From Nocardia takedensis NBRC 100417 (lineage in GTDB: Bacteria > Actinomycetota > Actinomycetes > Mycobacteriales > Mycobacteriaceae): a stretch of DNA of 64,000 nucleotides. Under the pieces are notes generated by a model that was not told where the DNA came from, did not search any database, and saw only the letters and a list, made by a program, of their open reading frames with translations. Each line of letters starts with the position of its first letter. Position 1 is the stretch's first letter. Shown piece by piece: positions 26,060 to 33,702 of the stretch. The stretch covers positions 1 to 64,000 of the forward strand of contig NZ_BAGG01000124.1 in NCBI RefSeq assembly GCF_000308695.1, given 5' to 3'. Position numbers and translations under genes: made by a program.

Positions 26060-26347
26060 GTGCGTCATTATGAAGTGATGGTCATCCTCGACCCCAGTCT
26101 CGACGAGCGCACTGTTGGTCCGTCGCTGGACAACTTGCTCACCGTTGTGAAGACCGAAGGCGGCAAGATCGACAAGGTCGACATCTGGGGCCGTCGCCGG
26201 CTGGCCTACGAGATCCGCAAGCAGGCCGAGGGCATCTACGCGGTGGTCGATCTGACCGCGACCCCGGCCACGGTGAGCGAGCTCGATCGCCAGCTCGGCC
26301 TCAACGAGTCGGTGCTGCGCACCAAGGTTCTGCGCCACGACAAGTAG
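26060..26347 (+). CDS. rpsF: 30S ribosomal protein S6
   Basis: A 95-residue S6: [16 protein letters not shown] at the N-terminus and [23 protein letters not shown] in the middle, full length for the family. GTG start with a strong AGGAGGTG. S6 binds S18 in the 30S platform. Head of the conserved rpsF-ssb-rpsR-rplI cluster. Confidence 0.98.
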   Translation: MRHYEVMVILDPSLDERTVGPSLDNLLTVVKTEGGKIDKVDIWGRRRLAYEIRKQAEGIYAVVDLTATPATVSELDRQLGLNESVLRTKVLRHDK

Positions 26348-26443
26348 TTCCCACCAGCACTCGATCGCGTCGGTGCCTGACTCTAGGCTCTAGCGCGACA
26401 AGCGAGTGCACGGCGGACTGCACACCCGAGCAGGAGGAACCTC

Positions 26444-27001
26444 ATGGCAGCAGGCGACACGGTCATCACCGTCATCGGAAATCTGACGGCCGACCCCGAG
26501 CTTCGATTCACGCCCGCGGGCGCCGCGGTGGCGAATTTCACCGTCGCGTCGACTCCCCGTGTTTTCGACCGTAATACGAACGAATGGAAAGACGGCGAAG
26601 CGCTCTTCCTGCGCTGCAACATCTGGCGTGAAGCCGCGGAGAATGTCGCTGAAAGCCTGACCCGGGGCGCTCGCGTGATCGTGAGCGGACGACTCAAGCA
26701 GCGCTCCTACGAAACCCGCGAGGGTGAGAAGCGCACGGTCGTCGAACTCGAGGTCGACGAGGTCGGCCCCTCGCTGCGCTACGCGACCGCGAAGGTCAAC
26801 AAGGCCAATCGCGGTGGCGGTGGCGGCGGCGGATTCGGCGGCGGCAACAGTGGCGGTGGTGGCGGCAACAACAGCTACAACTCCGCTCCCTCCGGTGGTG
26901 GCGGTGGTCGTTCCGGCGGAGCCGACGACGACCCCTGGGGCAGTGCGCCCGCGGCGGGTTCCTTCGGGGGCGGCCGCGTAGACGACGAACCGCCGTTCTG
27001 A
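26444..27001 (+). CDS. ssb: Single-stranded DNA-binding protein
   Basis: A 185-residue SSB. The OB-fold ([54 protein letters not shown]) covers residues 1-115. A Gly-rich flexible linker of about 50 residues follows, and the acidic tip DDEPPF recruits partner proteins. GAGGAGG precedes the ATG. It lies between rpsF and rpsR as in most bacteria, coordinating replication and translation gene expression. Confidence 0.98.
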   Translation: MAAGDTVITVIGNLTADPELRFTPAGAAVANFTVASTPRVFDRNTNEWKDGEALFLRCNIWREAAENVAESLTRGARVIVSGRLKQRSYETREGEKRTVVELEVDEVGPSLRYATAKVNKANRGGGGGGGFGGGNSGGGGGNNSYNSAPSGGGGGRSGGADDDPWGSAPAAGSFGGGRVDDEPPF

Positions 27002-27078
27002 TACGGCTCTCATCGGCCCGGCTCGGACGCGCTCGACGCGAAAGAGCCGGACCATCAGTGATTACGGAGTAACACGAC

Positions 27079-27330
27079 ATGCCTAAAGCGCCCGCGCGCG
27101 AAAAGGTGCTGAAGAAGAAGGCCTGCGCGTTCTGCAAGGAAGCCAAGGCCGGTACCGTTTCGATCGATTACAAGGACACGACGCTGCTGCGCAAGTACGT
27201 CAGCGACCGGGGCAAGATCCGCGCCCGCCGTGTCACCGGCAACTGCGTGCAGCACCAGCGCGATATCGCCGTTGCCGTCAAGAACTCTCGTGAGGTCGCC
27301 CTGCTGCCTTACGTGTCGACGGCTCGCTGA
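27079..27330 (+). CDS. rpsR: 30S ribosomal protein S18 (zinc-ribbon form)
   Basis: An 83-residue S18 with CAFC near the N-terminus and GNCVQHQ further on, giving the Cys/His set of the zinc-binding C+ form. The core [17 protein letters not shown] is typical. Actinobacteria often carry a second, zinc-free S18 elsewhere that replaces this copy under zinc limitation. Confidence 0.97.
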   Translation: MPKAPAREKVLKKKACAFCKEAKAGTVSIDYKDTTLLRKYVSDRGKIRARRVTGNCVQHQRDIAVAVKNSREVALLPYVSTAR

Positions 27331-27346
27331 GAAGGGTGACACGCAC

Positions 27347-27799
27347 ATGAAGCTGATTCTGACCGCTGATGTCGACAACCTCGGTGCGCCCGGCGACACC
27401 GTGGAGGTCAAGGACGGTTACGGCCGCAACTTCCTGCTGCCGCGCGGTCTCGCGATCGTGGCGAGCCGTGGCGCGCAGAAGCAGGTCGAGGGCATCCGCC
27501 GGGCGCAGGACGCGCGTCGGGTCCGCGACCTCGATCACGCCAACGAGCTGAAGCAGGCCATCGAGGGCCTGGAGTCGGTCTCGCTGACCGTGAAGACGGC
27601 GGGCACCGGCAAGCTGTTCGGTTCGGTCACCCAGTCCGACGTCGCCGCGGCCATCAAGACCGCCGGTGGCCCGGTCGTCGACAAGCGCAGCATCGAACTG
27701 CCGAAGTCGCACATCAAGACCACCGGCAAGCACCGCGTCGTGGTGCACCTGCACCCGGATGTCGCGGCCAAGTTCGACCTCCAGGTCGCCGCGAACTGA
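27347..27799 (+). CDS. rplI: 50S ribosomal protein L9
   Basis: A 150-residue L9 starting [20 protein letters not shown] with the family signature [17 protein letters not shown]. The long central helix and C-terminal domain ([18 protein letters not shown]) are present. GAAGGG lies ten bases before the ATG. It is 16 bases after rpsR, and a strong terminator follows. Confidence 0.98.
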   Translation: MKLILTADVDNLGAPGDTVEVKDGYGRNFLLPRGLAIVASRGAQKQVEGIRRAQDARRVRDLDHANELKQAIEGLESVSLTVKTAGTGKLFGSVTQSDVAAAIKTAGGPVVDKRSIELPKSHIKTTGKHRVVVHLHPDVAAKFDLQVAAN

Positions 27800-27827
27800 T
27801 TTCTTCCGCCTCGGCGGATCATTCGGT

Positions 27828-27867
27828 CGAAGACCACTTCCTCGCGTATGCACGGAAGTGGTCTTCG
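27828..27867 (+). terminator. Terminator of the rpsF-rplI operon
   Basis: Perfect 14-bp stem CGAAGACCACTTCC / GGAAGTGGTCTTCG with a 12-base loop, 28 bases after the rplI stop; a small CCGCC/GGCGG hairpin lies just before it (27806-27817). Confidence 0.8.
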
Positions 27868-27948
27868 GCTGTGCGCGCACGTCCGGTTCGGTCAATTGCG
27901 GGCTGTTAGCCATTCGACGGTTGTCGATGTGCCGACACGGTTCGTTAT

Positions 27949-27963
27949 GGTGTGGACCACACC
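27949..27963. promoter_or_regulatory. Perfect 7-1-7 palindrome
   Basis: GGTGTGGACCACACC is fully symmetric around one A. It looks like a GntR/LacI/TetR-class operator. It also overlaps a reversed DnaA-box-like TGTGGACCA. No cognate regulator is identifiable here. Confidence 0.45.
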
Positions 27964-28036
27964 CGTGTGATTTCCCCGGGCCTTCTACCTCCCGTTATTC
28001 GCCCTGTGGATTACCGAGAAAACCGACCGAGCGAAA

Positions 28037-28052
28037 TGTGATCCAGGTCATA
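28037..28052. promoter_or_regulatory. CRP/GlxR-like binding site
   Basis: TGTGATCCAGGTCATA matches TGTGA-N6-TCACA at nine of ten fixed positions. Actinobacterial CRP-type regulators use this consensus. It lies about 470 bases upstream of dnaB. Confidence 0.45.
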
Positions 28053-28195
28053 AACCGGACGCTCGCCGTTAACCCAACACGCCCGGCTGTTCAACTTCGC
28101 CGACACGCCGAGACTTCATTGATCCACACCCGGATAGATGTCGAAATCACTATCTATCAGCGGGTTCATGGTGGCCGAGCTGGGTTTTCCCCAAG

Positions 28196-28247
28196 TTGTC
28201 CACAGGGGGTGCACACGGTTGGGTAAACAGTCCCCAAGTTATCCACA
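28196..28247 (+). promoter_or_regulatory. Pair of consensus DnaA boxes
   Basis: TTGTCCACA (28196-28204) and TTATCCACA (28239-28247), same orientation, 43 bases apart, each inside the longer repeat CCCCAAGTTRTCCACAG. They match the mycobacterial and E. coli DnaA box consensus exactly. Possible roles are DnaA control of dnaB or DnaA titration; the chromosomal origin itself is expected next to dnaA, outside this window. Confidence 0.7.
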
Positions 28248-28426
28248 GCTGTGTGCACAGGGGTGATTGTGGAGCGCCCACCGCGTGCCCTAGGTTCGTC
28301 CCGAAGCCGTGGGCGAGCCCGTGGACGTGCGGGAATCGGAACTCTCGGAAGCGGTTTGCTGGAACCGTTCCGAACAGGCCGAGCCCGCAGCGTCGTTCGT
28401 GTTCGCACACGCCGAAAACTGTCGGT

Positions 28427-28457
28427 ACCCGGGAGTAGAAACTCCGGGTAGAAACTC
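28427..28457 (+). promoter_or_regulatory. Hairpin plus 13-base direct repeat ahead of dnaB
   Basis: ACCCGG(G)AGT - AGAA - ACTCCGGGT forms a ten-pair stem with one bulged G, and GTAGAAACTC is repeated at 28435 and 28448. It lies 50 bases before the dnaB start; it could act as an operator or in the dnaB leader RNA. Confidence 0.4.
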
Positions 28458-28506
28458 ATCTCGGGCGCCGACCCGATCGTGGGGTTAGAGAGGACGGTCG
28501 AGTCAG

Positions 28507-30891
28507 GTGACGACCACCGATGACCGCGGGCACACGAACTACCCGCCCGAACCTCCCGGTGAAGACTTCGGCCGCCAACCCCCACACGACATGGCCGCCG
28601 AACAGTCCGTCCTCGGCGGCATGCTGCTGAGCAAGGACGCCATCGCCGACGTCGTGGAAGTGTTGCGCCCCGGCGATTTCTACCGCCCCGCCCACCAAGC
28701 CGTCTACGACGCGATCCTCGACCTCTACGGCCGCGGCGAACCCGCCGACCCCGTCACCGTCGCCGCCGGACTCGACCGCCGCGGCGAACTCAAACGCATC
28801 GGCGGCGCCCCCTACCTCGTCACCCTCACCCAGACCGTCCCCACCGCCGCCAACGCGGGCTTCTACGCCGAGATCGTCGCCGAGAAGGCCATCCTGCGCC
28901 GCCTGGTCGAAGCGGGCACCCGCATCGTGCAATACGGCTACGCGGGCGCCGACGGACAAGACGTCGCCGAAGTCGTCGACCGCGCCCAGGCCGAGGTCTA
29001 CGAAGTCACCGAACGCCGCACCACCGAAGACTTCCTCCCCCTCGAGGAACTCCTCCAACCCACCATGGACGAAATAGATTCCATCGCCTCCCGCGGCGGC
29101 ATCTCCCTCGGCGTCCCCACCGGCTTCACCGAACTCGACGAACTCACCAACGGCCTGCACCCCGGCCAGATGATCATCGTCGCCGCGCGCCCCGGCGTCG
29201 GCAAGGCACTCGCCCTCGACACCCCGCTGCCCACGCCGACCGGCTGGACCACCATGGGCGAGGTCCGTGTCGGCGACGAACTCCTCGACGCGCAGGGCCG
29301 ACCCACCCGCGTCGTGGCCGCCACCGACGTACTGGCCGGACGGCCTTGCTACGAGGTCGAATTCTCCGACGGCTCCGTCCTCGTCGCCGACGAACAGCAC
29401 CAGTGGCTCACCGAGACCAGGGCGTCGCGGCGTTCGGCGCGACAAGCCGCGCTCGGACGCAACCGCCAACGCAACCAACGCACCTTCGCCGAAGTCCGCA
29501 CCACCGCGCAGATCGCCGCCACCGTGCGCTGCGACACCGCCGACCGCCGCCTCCAGCACTCGGTCACCAACACCGCCCCCTTGCACCTCCCCGAAGCAGA
29601 CCTTCTCGTCCCGCCCTACACTCTCGGCGCGTGGCTCGGCGACGGCACCTCCGCCGCCGCCCAACTCACCACCGCCGACCCCGAGATAGTCGCCCGCGTC
29701 GAAGGGGACGGCATCTTGGATGATTTCCAGGCGCGGTTGCGGACCGTCGGGGTGCTCGGTGACAAGCACATTCCGATCGGTTACCTGCGCGGGTCGGAGA
29801 CGCAACGGCGCGCGTTGCTCGCGGGGCTGCTGGACACCGACGGCACCGTGACTGCGGGCGGGTCGGTGCAGTTCGCGGTGACGAGCGCCCGATTGATCGA
29901 AGACGTGCGCGAACTGATCGTCGGACTCGGATACCGCTGCCAGATCTCGACCAAACGGGTGCGAGGGCGCACCGAAGATTCCTCGACCTGCTACACCCTC
30001 ACCTTCGCCACCGAGGACGAAGTGTTCGGCCTGCACCGCAAGGCGATCCTGCACAAGGAGCGCCGCGCAGGGCGCGGCGTCACCCGCTCGAATTCGCGGT
30101 TCATCGTGGCTGTCCGCCCGGTCGCGAGCGTCCCGGTGCGCTGCGTCGAAGTGGATAATTCGGCGCACCTCTACCTGGCGGGCCGCTCGATGATCCCCAC
30201 CCACAATTCCACGCTCGGCATGGATTTCATGCGGAGTTGTTCGGTGAAGCATGGGTTGGCCAGTGTCATCTTCTCGCTGGAGATGAGTCGGACCGAGATC
30301 GTGATGCGTCTGCTGTCGGCAGAGGCGAAGATCAAACTCGGGGATATGCGGTCCGGGCGGATGAGCGACGACGACTGGACGAAATTGGCGCGGCGGATGA
30401 GTGAGATCAGCGAAGCGCCGCTGTTCGTGGACGATTCGCCGAACCTGACGATGATGGAGATCCGCGCGAAGGCGCGGCGGCTCAAACAGCGCCACGATCT
30501 GCGCTTGGTGGTGGTCGACTACCTCCAGCTGATGACCTCCGGCAAGAAGGTCGAATCGCGTCAGCAGGAAGTCTCGGACTTCTCCCGAAACCTCAAACTG
30601 CTCGCCAAGGAACTCGAGGTTCCGGTGGTCGCGATCAGTCAGCTCAACCGGGGCCCCGAACAACGCACCGACAAACGCCCCATGGTCTCCGACCTGCGTG
30701 AATCGGGTTCACTCGAACAGGACGCCGACATGGTCATCCTGCTGCACCGCCCCGACGCCTTCGAACGCGACGACCCCCGCGGCGGCGAAGCCGACCTCAT
30801 CGTCGGCAAACACCGCAACGGCCCCACCGCCACCATCACCGTCGCCCACCAACTCCACCTCTCCCGCTTCGTGGACATGGCCAGGGGCTAG
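28507..30891 (+). CDS. dnaB: Replicative DNA helicase DnaB interrupted by an intein
   Basis: A 794-residue precursor. Extein 1 (1-233) has the N-terminal helical domain (MAAEQSVLGGMLLSKDAI) and linker, ending at the Walker A lysine in ARPGVGK. Residues 234-567 are an intein. Extein 2 resumes with STLGMDFMRS, restoring GVGKST, then shows IFSLEMSRTEIVMRL, LRLVVVDYLQLM (Walker B/DnaB H2), QLNRGPEQR and DLRESGSLEQDAD. The spliced helicase is about 460 residues, normal length. The GTG start is poorly supported by a ribosome site (GAGAGGA about 12 to 18 bases upstream). DnaB unwinds DNA at the replication fork as a hexamer. Insertion exactly at the P-loop means splicing is required for activity. 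Confidence 0.97.
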   Translation: MTTTDDRGHTNYPPEPPGEDFGRQPPHDMAAEQSVLGGMLLSKDAIADVVEVLRPGDFYRPAHQAVYDAILDLYGRGEPADPVTVAAGLDRRGELKRIGGAPYLVTLTQTVPTAANAGFYAEIVAEKAILRRLVEAGTRIVQYGYAGADGQDVAEVVDRAQAEVYEVTERRTTEDFLPLEELLQPTMDEIDSIASRGGISLGVPTGFTELDELTNGLHPGQMIIVAARPGVGKALALDTPLPTPTGWTTMGEVRVGDELLDAQGRPTRVVAATDVLAGRPCYEVEFSDGSVLVADEQHQWLTETRASRRSARQAALGRNRQRNQRTFAEVRTTAQIAATVRCDTADRRLQHSVTNTAPLHLPEADLLVPPYTLGAWLGDGTSAAAQLTTADPEIVARVEGDGILDDFQARLRTVGVLGDKHIPIGYLRGSETQRRALLAGLLDTDGTVTAGGSVQFAVTSARLIEDVRELIVGLGYRCQISTKRVRGRTEDSSTCYTLTFATEDEVFGLHRKAILHKERRAGRGVTRSNSRFIVAVRPVASVPVRCVEVDNSAHLYLAGRSMIPTHNSTLGMDFMRSCSVKHGLASVIFSLEMSRTEIVMRLLSAEAKIKLGDMRSGRMSDDDWTKLARRMSEISEAPLFVDDSPNLTMMEIRAKARRLKQRHDLRLVVVDYLQLMTSGKKVESRQQEVSDFSRNLKLLAKELEVPVVAISQLNRGPEQRTDKRPMVSDLRESGSLEQDADMVILLHRPDAFERDDPRGGEADLIVGKHRNGPTATITVAHQLHLSRFVDMARG
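29206..30207 (+). mobile_element. Class 3 intein with LAGLIDADG homing endonuclease in DnaB
   Basis: This 334-residue element starts with Ala rather than Cys/Ser (ALALDTPLP) and ends HN before extein Ser. It carries the class 3 Trp-Cys-Thr triad: W67 two residues after the block B His (ADEQHQW), C313 in block F (VRCVEVDNSAHLYLAG) and T332 in block G (IPTHN). These use the internal Cys for the first branched intermediate. Two endonuclease motifs, LGAWLGDGT and LLAGLLDTDGT, look intact, so homing may still be possible. The insertion point in the P-loop is the known DnaB-b-type site. Confidence 0.92.
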
Positions 30892-31129
30892 TCCGATTCG
30901 TTCCGGCGAGCGGGACGACAATTCTCGTGAGGTGACGCGCGGGGCGGGACCGGACTGTCATGGAAAGCGTCAGTGACGGTGGGTGGGGTGGGTCGCAGGA
31001 GGATACGGAAGTGTCACGGGTCGCATTCGCGTAACGCGCGGGGCTGGTACCGCGACGTTCCTGGTGAACATGGCCCTTCGGGGGGGCCTGGTCCTTCCAG
31101 CGCACTTCACGAGAATTGGGGATTAGGGC

Positions 31130-32878
31130 ATGGCATTGCGTGGGTATCTCGATCGCTCCCGGGCCTTCTTCGAACGACATCGGATGGCCTCGGCTGTCGC
31201 CGCACCGGCGGCGCTCGGGGTGGTGGCGTTGGTCGCCGCCTCGTTGACGCTGACATCGTCGCCCCGAAACGACGAGACGCTGCTCACGACGTCGGTGACC
31301 GAATGCCGGGATATGGTCACGATCTCGGTGGCCGGTCGCGGGGATACGCCCGTGGAGGGCACCACGCGGATGCTGGTGGACGCGAACGGCAACGCGCTGC
31401 CCGCGGCGATGGCGGGCGACCACAACAGCGAGTGGGTGGATCCGGTGGTGAACGCGCCCGCGGGTGCGGTCGGCCCGGACGCCTATGCCGCGATCTATAT
31501 CGCCTACCCGGCGAACATGGCCTCCTACGAGGACGCGGTGAACACCGGTGTGGCCAACACCAGGCAGGTCATGCGTGAGATCGCGCAGGCTTGCCCCGAT
31601 ACGCGGTTCTCGATCGTCGGCTACAGCGAGGGCGCGGATGTGGTGCGCCGGGTGGCGATGGAGGTCGGCCATCAGGAGCAGGGCGCGGACGGCAAGTACG
31701 GGATCGTCGACCCGGACCAGGTGGTGGGCGTGGTGATCCTCGCGGACGCGGGTCGCGGCCTGGACGACGGTCCGTTCCCGGGTGCGGAGAACCCGTACGG
31801 CAATCCGGACAATTTCGATCAGAAGTATCAGACCGGCAAGAACACGGCGGCGGGCCAGGGCGCGCTGCCGGGGACCAGCGGCGATTTCGGCGCGCTGAAC
31901 GGCAAGATCGCCTCGTTCTGCTCCGACGGTGACCTGACGTGCGCGGCGCCGGAGAACATCTCGCTGTTGCAGTTGGTGGTGAACGTCGGCAGGCAGTTGA
32001 ACGTCGACGCGTTGGAGAAGGAAGGGTTGACGCCCGCGACCGGTCAGGACGTCGCGGTGACGTTGGGCAAGATCGCGCTGCTCGCGTTCGCCGACATCCA
32101 GAAGCAGGACAATTGGATGGCGAGCGACGAGACGTTCCTCGATGTGCTGCTGCGGGTCTCGGACCCGGCCTACGACCCGAACAAGGTGGTGACGCCGGTG
32201 GCGAAGCAGGACAAGATCGACACCGAGGAGATGTCGCCGCTGGCCTACCTGCCGCAGAAGGTGCTCAACGAGATCATCGGGCTGATCGTCACGAACCAGA
32301 ACACGATCCCGGTCGTGATGAGCGATCCGTATCAGCTGACGCTGGGCCCGAATCACAGCGGTCATCACTTCGACTACTGGGAGGACGCGGACGCGGGCAA
32401 CGGCAAGCCGCTGACCTCGGCCGAATACGCGGCGGCGTGGTTGACGCATCTGGCGAAGCAGGCGCAGGCCGGTGAGCCGGTGGACAAGGCCGCGAAGCCG
32501 AATCAGAGCGATATGGCCGCGGTGCAGCAGGCGGTGGTCGAGTCGACCACCAAGAAGTCGGCTGCCCCGTCGACCACGCCGACCACCACGTCCGCGGCTC
32601 CGGCCACCTCGACCGCGACCACGACGCCGTCGACCACCGCGCCGACGACGACGGGTTCCGCGCCTGCGACCACCACTCCCGAGAGCACCACGCCGAGCAC
32701 CACGACGGCTCCGACGACGACCGTGACGCCGGAACCGGTGACAGCGGAGTCGACCGCCCCGCAGTCGCCGCAGCCGGGACGCAGTTCGGTGGTCGAGCAT
32801 TCCGCCCCGGTCACCGTGATCCCGCCGACCACGACCGCGGCCGAGTCCTCGACGGAAGCGCCGACGACCACCCGCTGA
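31130..32878 (+). CDS. Cutinase-like serine esterase with N-terminal anchor and Thr/Pro-rich tail
   Basis: A 582-residue exported protein. Residues 20-43 form a signal anchor (SAVAAPAALGVVALVAASLT). The cutinase-type alpha/beta hydrolase has nucleophile S166 in IVGYSEGADVV, an Asp in SFCSDGDLTCAAP and a His in GPNHSGHHFDYW. Cutinase-like (Culp) proteins in this group are lipases/phospholipases or envelope lipid enzymes. A large insert of about 130 residues lies between the Asp and His. The last 110 residues are Thr/Pro/Ser-rich (TTTPTTT-like), resembling cell-wall-spanning or O-mannosylated stalks. Substrate unknown. Confidence 0.83.
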   Translation: MALRGYLDRSRAFFERHRMASAVAAPAALGVVALVAASLTLTSSPRNDETLLTTSVTECRDMVTISVAGRGDTPVEGTTRMLVDANGNALPAAMAGDHNSEWVDPVVNAPAGAVGPDAYAAIYIAYPANMASYEDAVNTGVANTRQVMREIAQACPDTRFSIVGYSEGADVVRRVAMEVGHQEQGADGKYGIVDPDQVVGVVILADAGRGLDDGPFPGAENPYGNPDNFDQKYQTGKNTAAGQGALPGTSGDFGALNGKIASFCSDGDLTCAAPENISLLQLVVNVGRQLNVDALEKEGLTPATGQDVAVTLGKIALLAFADIQKQDNWMASDETFLDVLLRVSDPAYDPNKVVTPVAKQDKIDTEEMSPLAYLPQKVLNEIIGLIVTNQNTIPVVMSDPYQLTLGPNHSGHHFDYWEDADAGNGKPLTSAEYAAAWLTHLAKQAQAGEPVDKAAKPNQSDMAAVQQAVVESTTKKSAAPSTTPTTTSAAPATSTATTTPSTTAPTTTGSAPATTTPESTTPSTTTAPTTTVTPEPVTAESTAPQSPQPGRSSVVEHSAPVTVIPPTTTAAESSTEAPTTTR

Positions 32879-32889
32879 CCGGAACGATT

Positions 32890-32925
32890 CCGCGCGCCGC
32901 ACCTCGGAAGGGGTGCGGCGCGCGG
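32890..32925 (+). terminator. Terminator after cutinase-like gene
   Basis: A 14-bp stem CCGCGCGCCGCACC / GGTGCGGCGCGCGG with an eight-base loop, followed by CATTT. It lies 12 bases past the stop. Confidence 0.75.
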
Positions 32926-32959
32926 CATTTCGGCCGTCGACCGCGCGGGTGCGGATAGG

Positions 32960-33583
32960 GTGGCGAGGGTGCACGACATCGCCGCCGCCTACGACGACAT
33001 CGCCGCGCTCTACGACGACCACGTCCGCGACCTGCTGGCCGCCCGGCCGTTCGAGCGCCCGATGATCGACCTGTTCGCCGAGTACGTGGAGCCGGGGCCG
33101 GTGGCCGATCTGGGCTGCGGTCAGGGCCGTGTCACCCGCTATCTGGCCGATCGGGGTCTGCCGATCACGGGAATGGACGCCTCGACCGGCCTGCTGGCCC
33201 TGGCGCGGGAGCGTCACCCGGATCTGACCTTCCGCGAGGGCACGCTCGAGACCCTCGACTTCGCCGACGGGGAGCTGGCCGGGCTGCTGGCCTGGTATTC
33301 GCTGATCCATCTGCCGCCGGATCGTGTGACGGGCGTGTTAAGCGAATTCGCGCGGGTACTCCGTCCCCGAGGGCTCGCACTGCTCGCTTTTCCGGCCACC
33401 GACGAACCGATCGACGTGGACGCTTTCGATCATCGGGTCGCACCCGCCCACCGTTGGTCGCCGCGCAGGCTCGCCGAGTTGTGTCGCGATCGAGGGTTGG
33501 TCGAGGTGTGCCGGATGGTGCGCCGACCGGAACCCGACGAACGGTTCGATCAGGCCTGTCTGTTGCTCCGCAAGGAGCACTGA
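32960..33583 (+). CDS. Class I SAM-dependent methyltransferase
   Basis: A 207-residue methyltransferase-11/25-type protein. Motif I is VADLGCGQGRVTRYLADRG near residue 48, followed by ITGMDASTGLLALARER, the motif II-like GELAGLLAWYSLIHLPP, and VLRPRGLALLAFP. The substrate cannot be inferred. Two GTG starts are possible (32960, 32969); the first includes the family-like N-terminus with either choice. Monocistronic by context, between two hairpins. Confidence 0.85.
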   Translation: MARVHDIAAAYDDIAALYDDHVRDLLAARPFERPMIDLFAEYVEPGPVADLGCGQGRVTRYLADRGLPITGMDASTGLLALARERHPDLTFREGTLETLDFADGELAGLLAWYSLIHLPPDRVTGVLSEFARVLRPRGLALLAFPATDEPIDVDAFDHRVAPAHRWSPRRLAELCRDRGLVEVCRMVRRPEPDERFDQACLLLRKEH

Positions 33584-33597
33584 ACGCCGAATACCGA

Positions 33598-33624
33598 AGC
33601 CCCGGTGGAGTTTCCACCGGGGCT
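33598..33624 (+). terminator. Terminator after methyltransferase gene
   Basis: Perfect 12-bp stem AGCCCCGGTGGA / TCCACCGGGGCT with a three-base loop, 14 bases after the stop. Confidence 0.78.
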
Positions 33625-33702
33625 GGTCTCGCCTCCCGTGCGCGCCCCTCGACAACGCGGTCGACCACCGCCGAACACCCACGACGCCTCAGGGGGCGAC
33701 CA

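Larger units (their letters stand above)
27868..28506. other. 0.64 kb non-coding region before dnaB, rich in DnaA boxes and inverted repeats
   Basis: No convincing gene was found on either strand. It contains two consensus-type DnaA boxes and three near-matches (27951 TGTGGACCA and 28005 TGTGGATTA, both reversed, and 28120 TGATCCACA), a CRP-like site, the palindrome at 27949, an inverted repeat GATAGAT-N12-ATCTATC (28133-28158), and a hairpin with a 13-base direct repeat close to dnaB. This is unusually dense for a promoter region and is the lowest-GC part of the cluster. Confidence 0.7.

Noticed and set aside
28196-28247. Chromosomal replication origin
   Set aside because: dnaA, dnaN and recF are not here, and only two perfect DnaA boxes are present. 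It is reported as a regulatory cluster instead.
32560-32870. Minisatellite in the cutinase-like gene
   Set aside because: It is a Thr/Pro/Ser-rich coding tail with irregular codons, typical of wall-spanning stalks.
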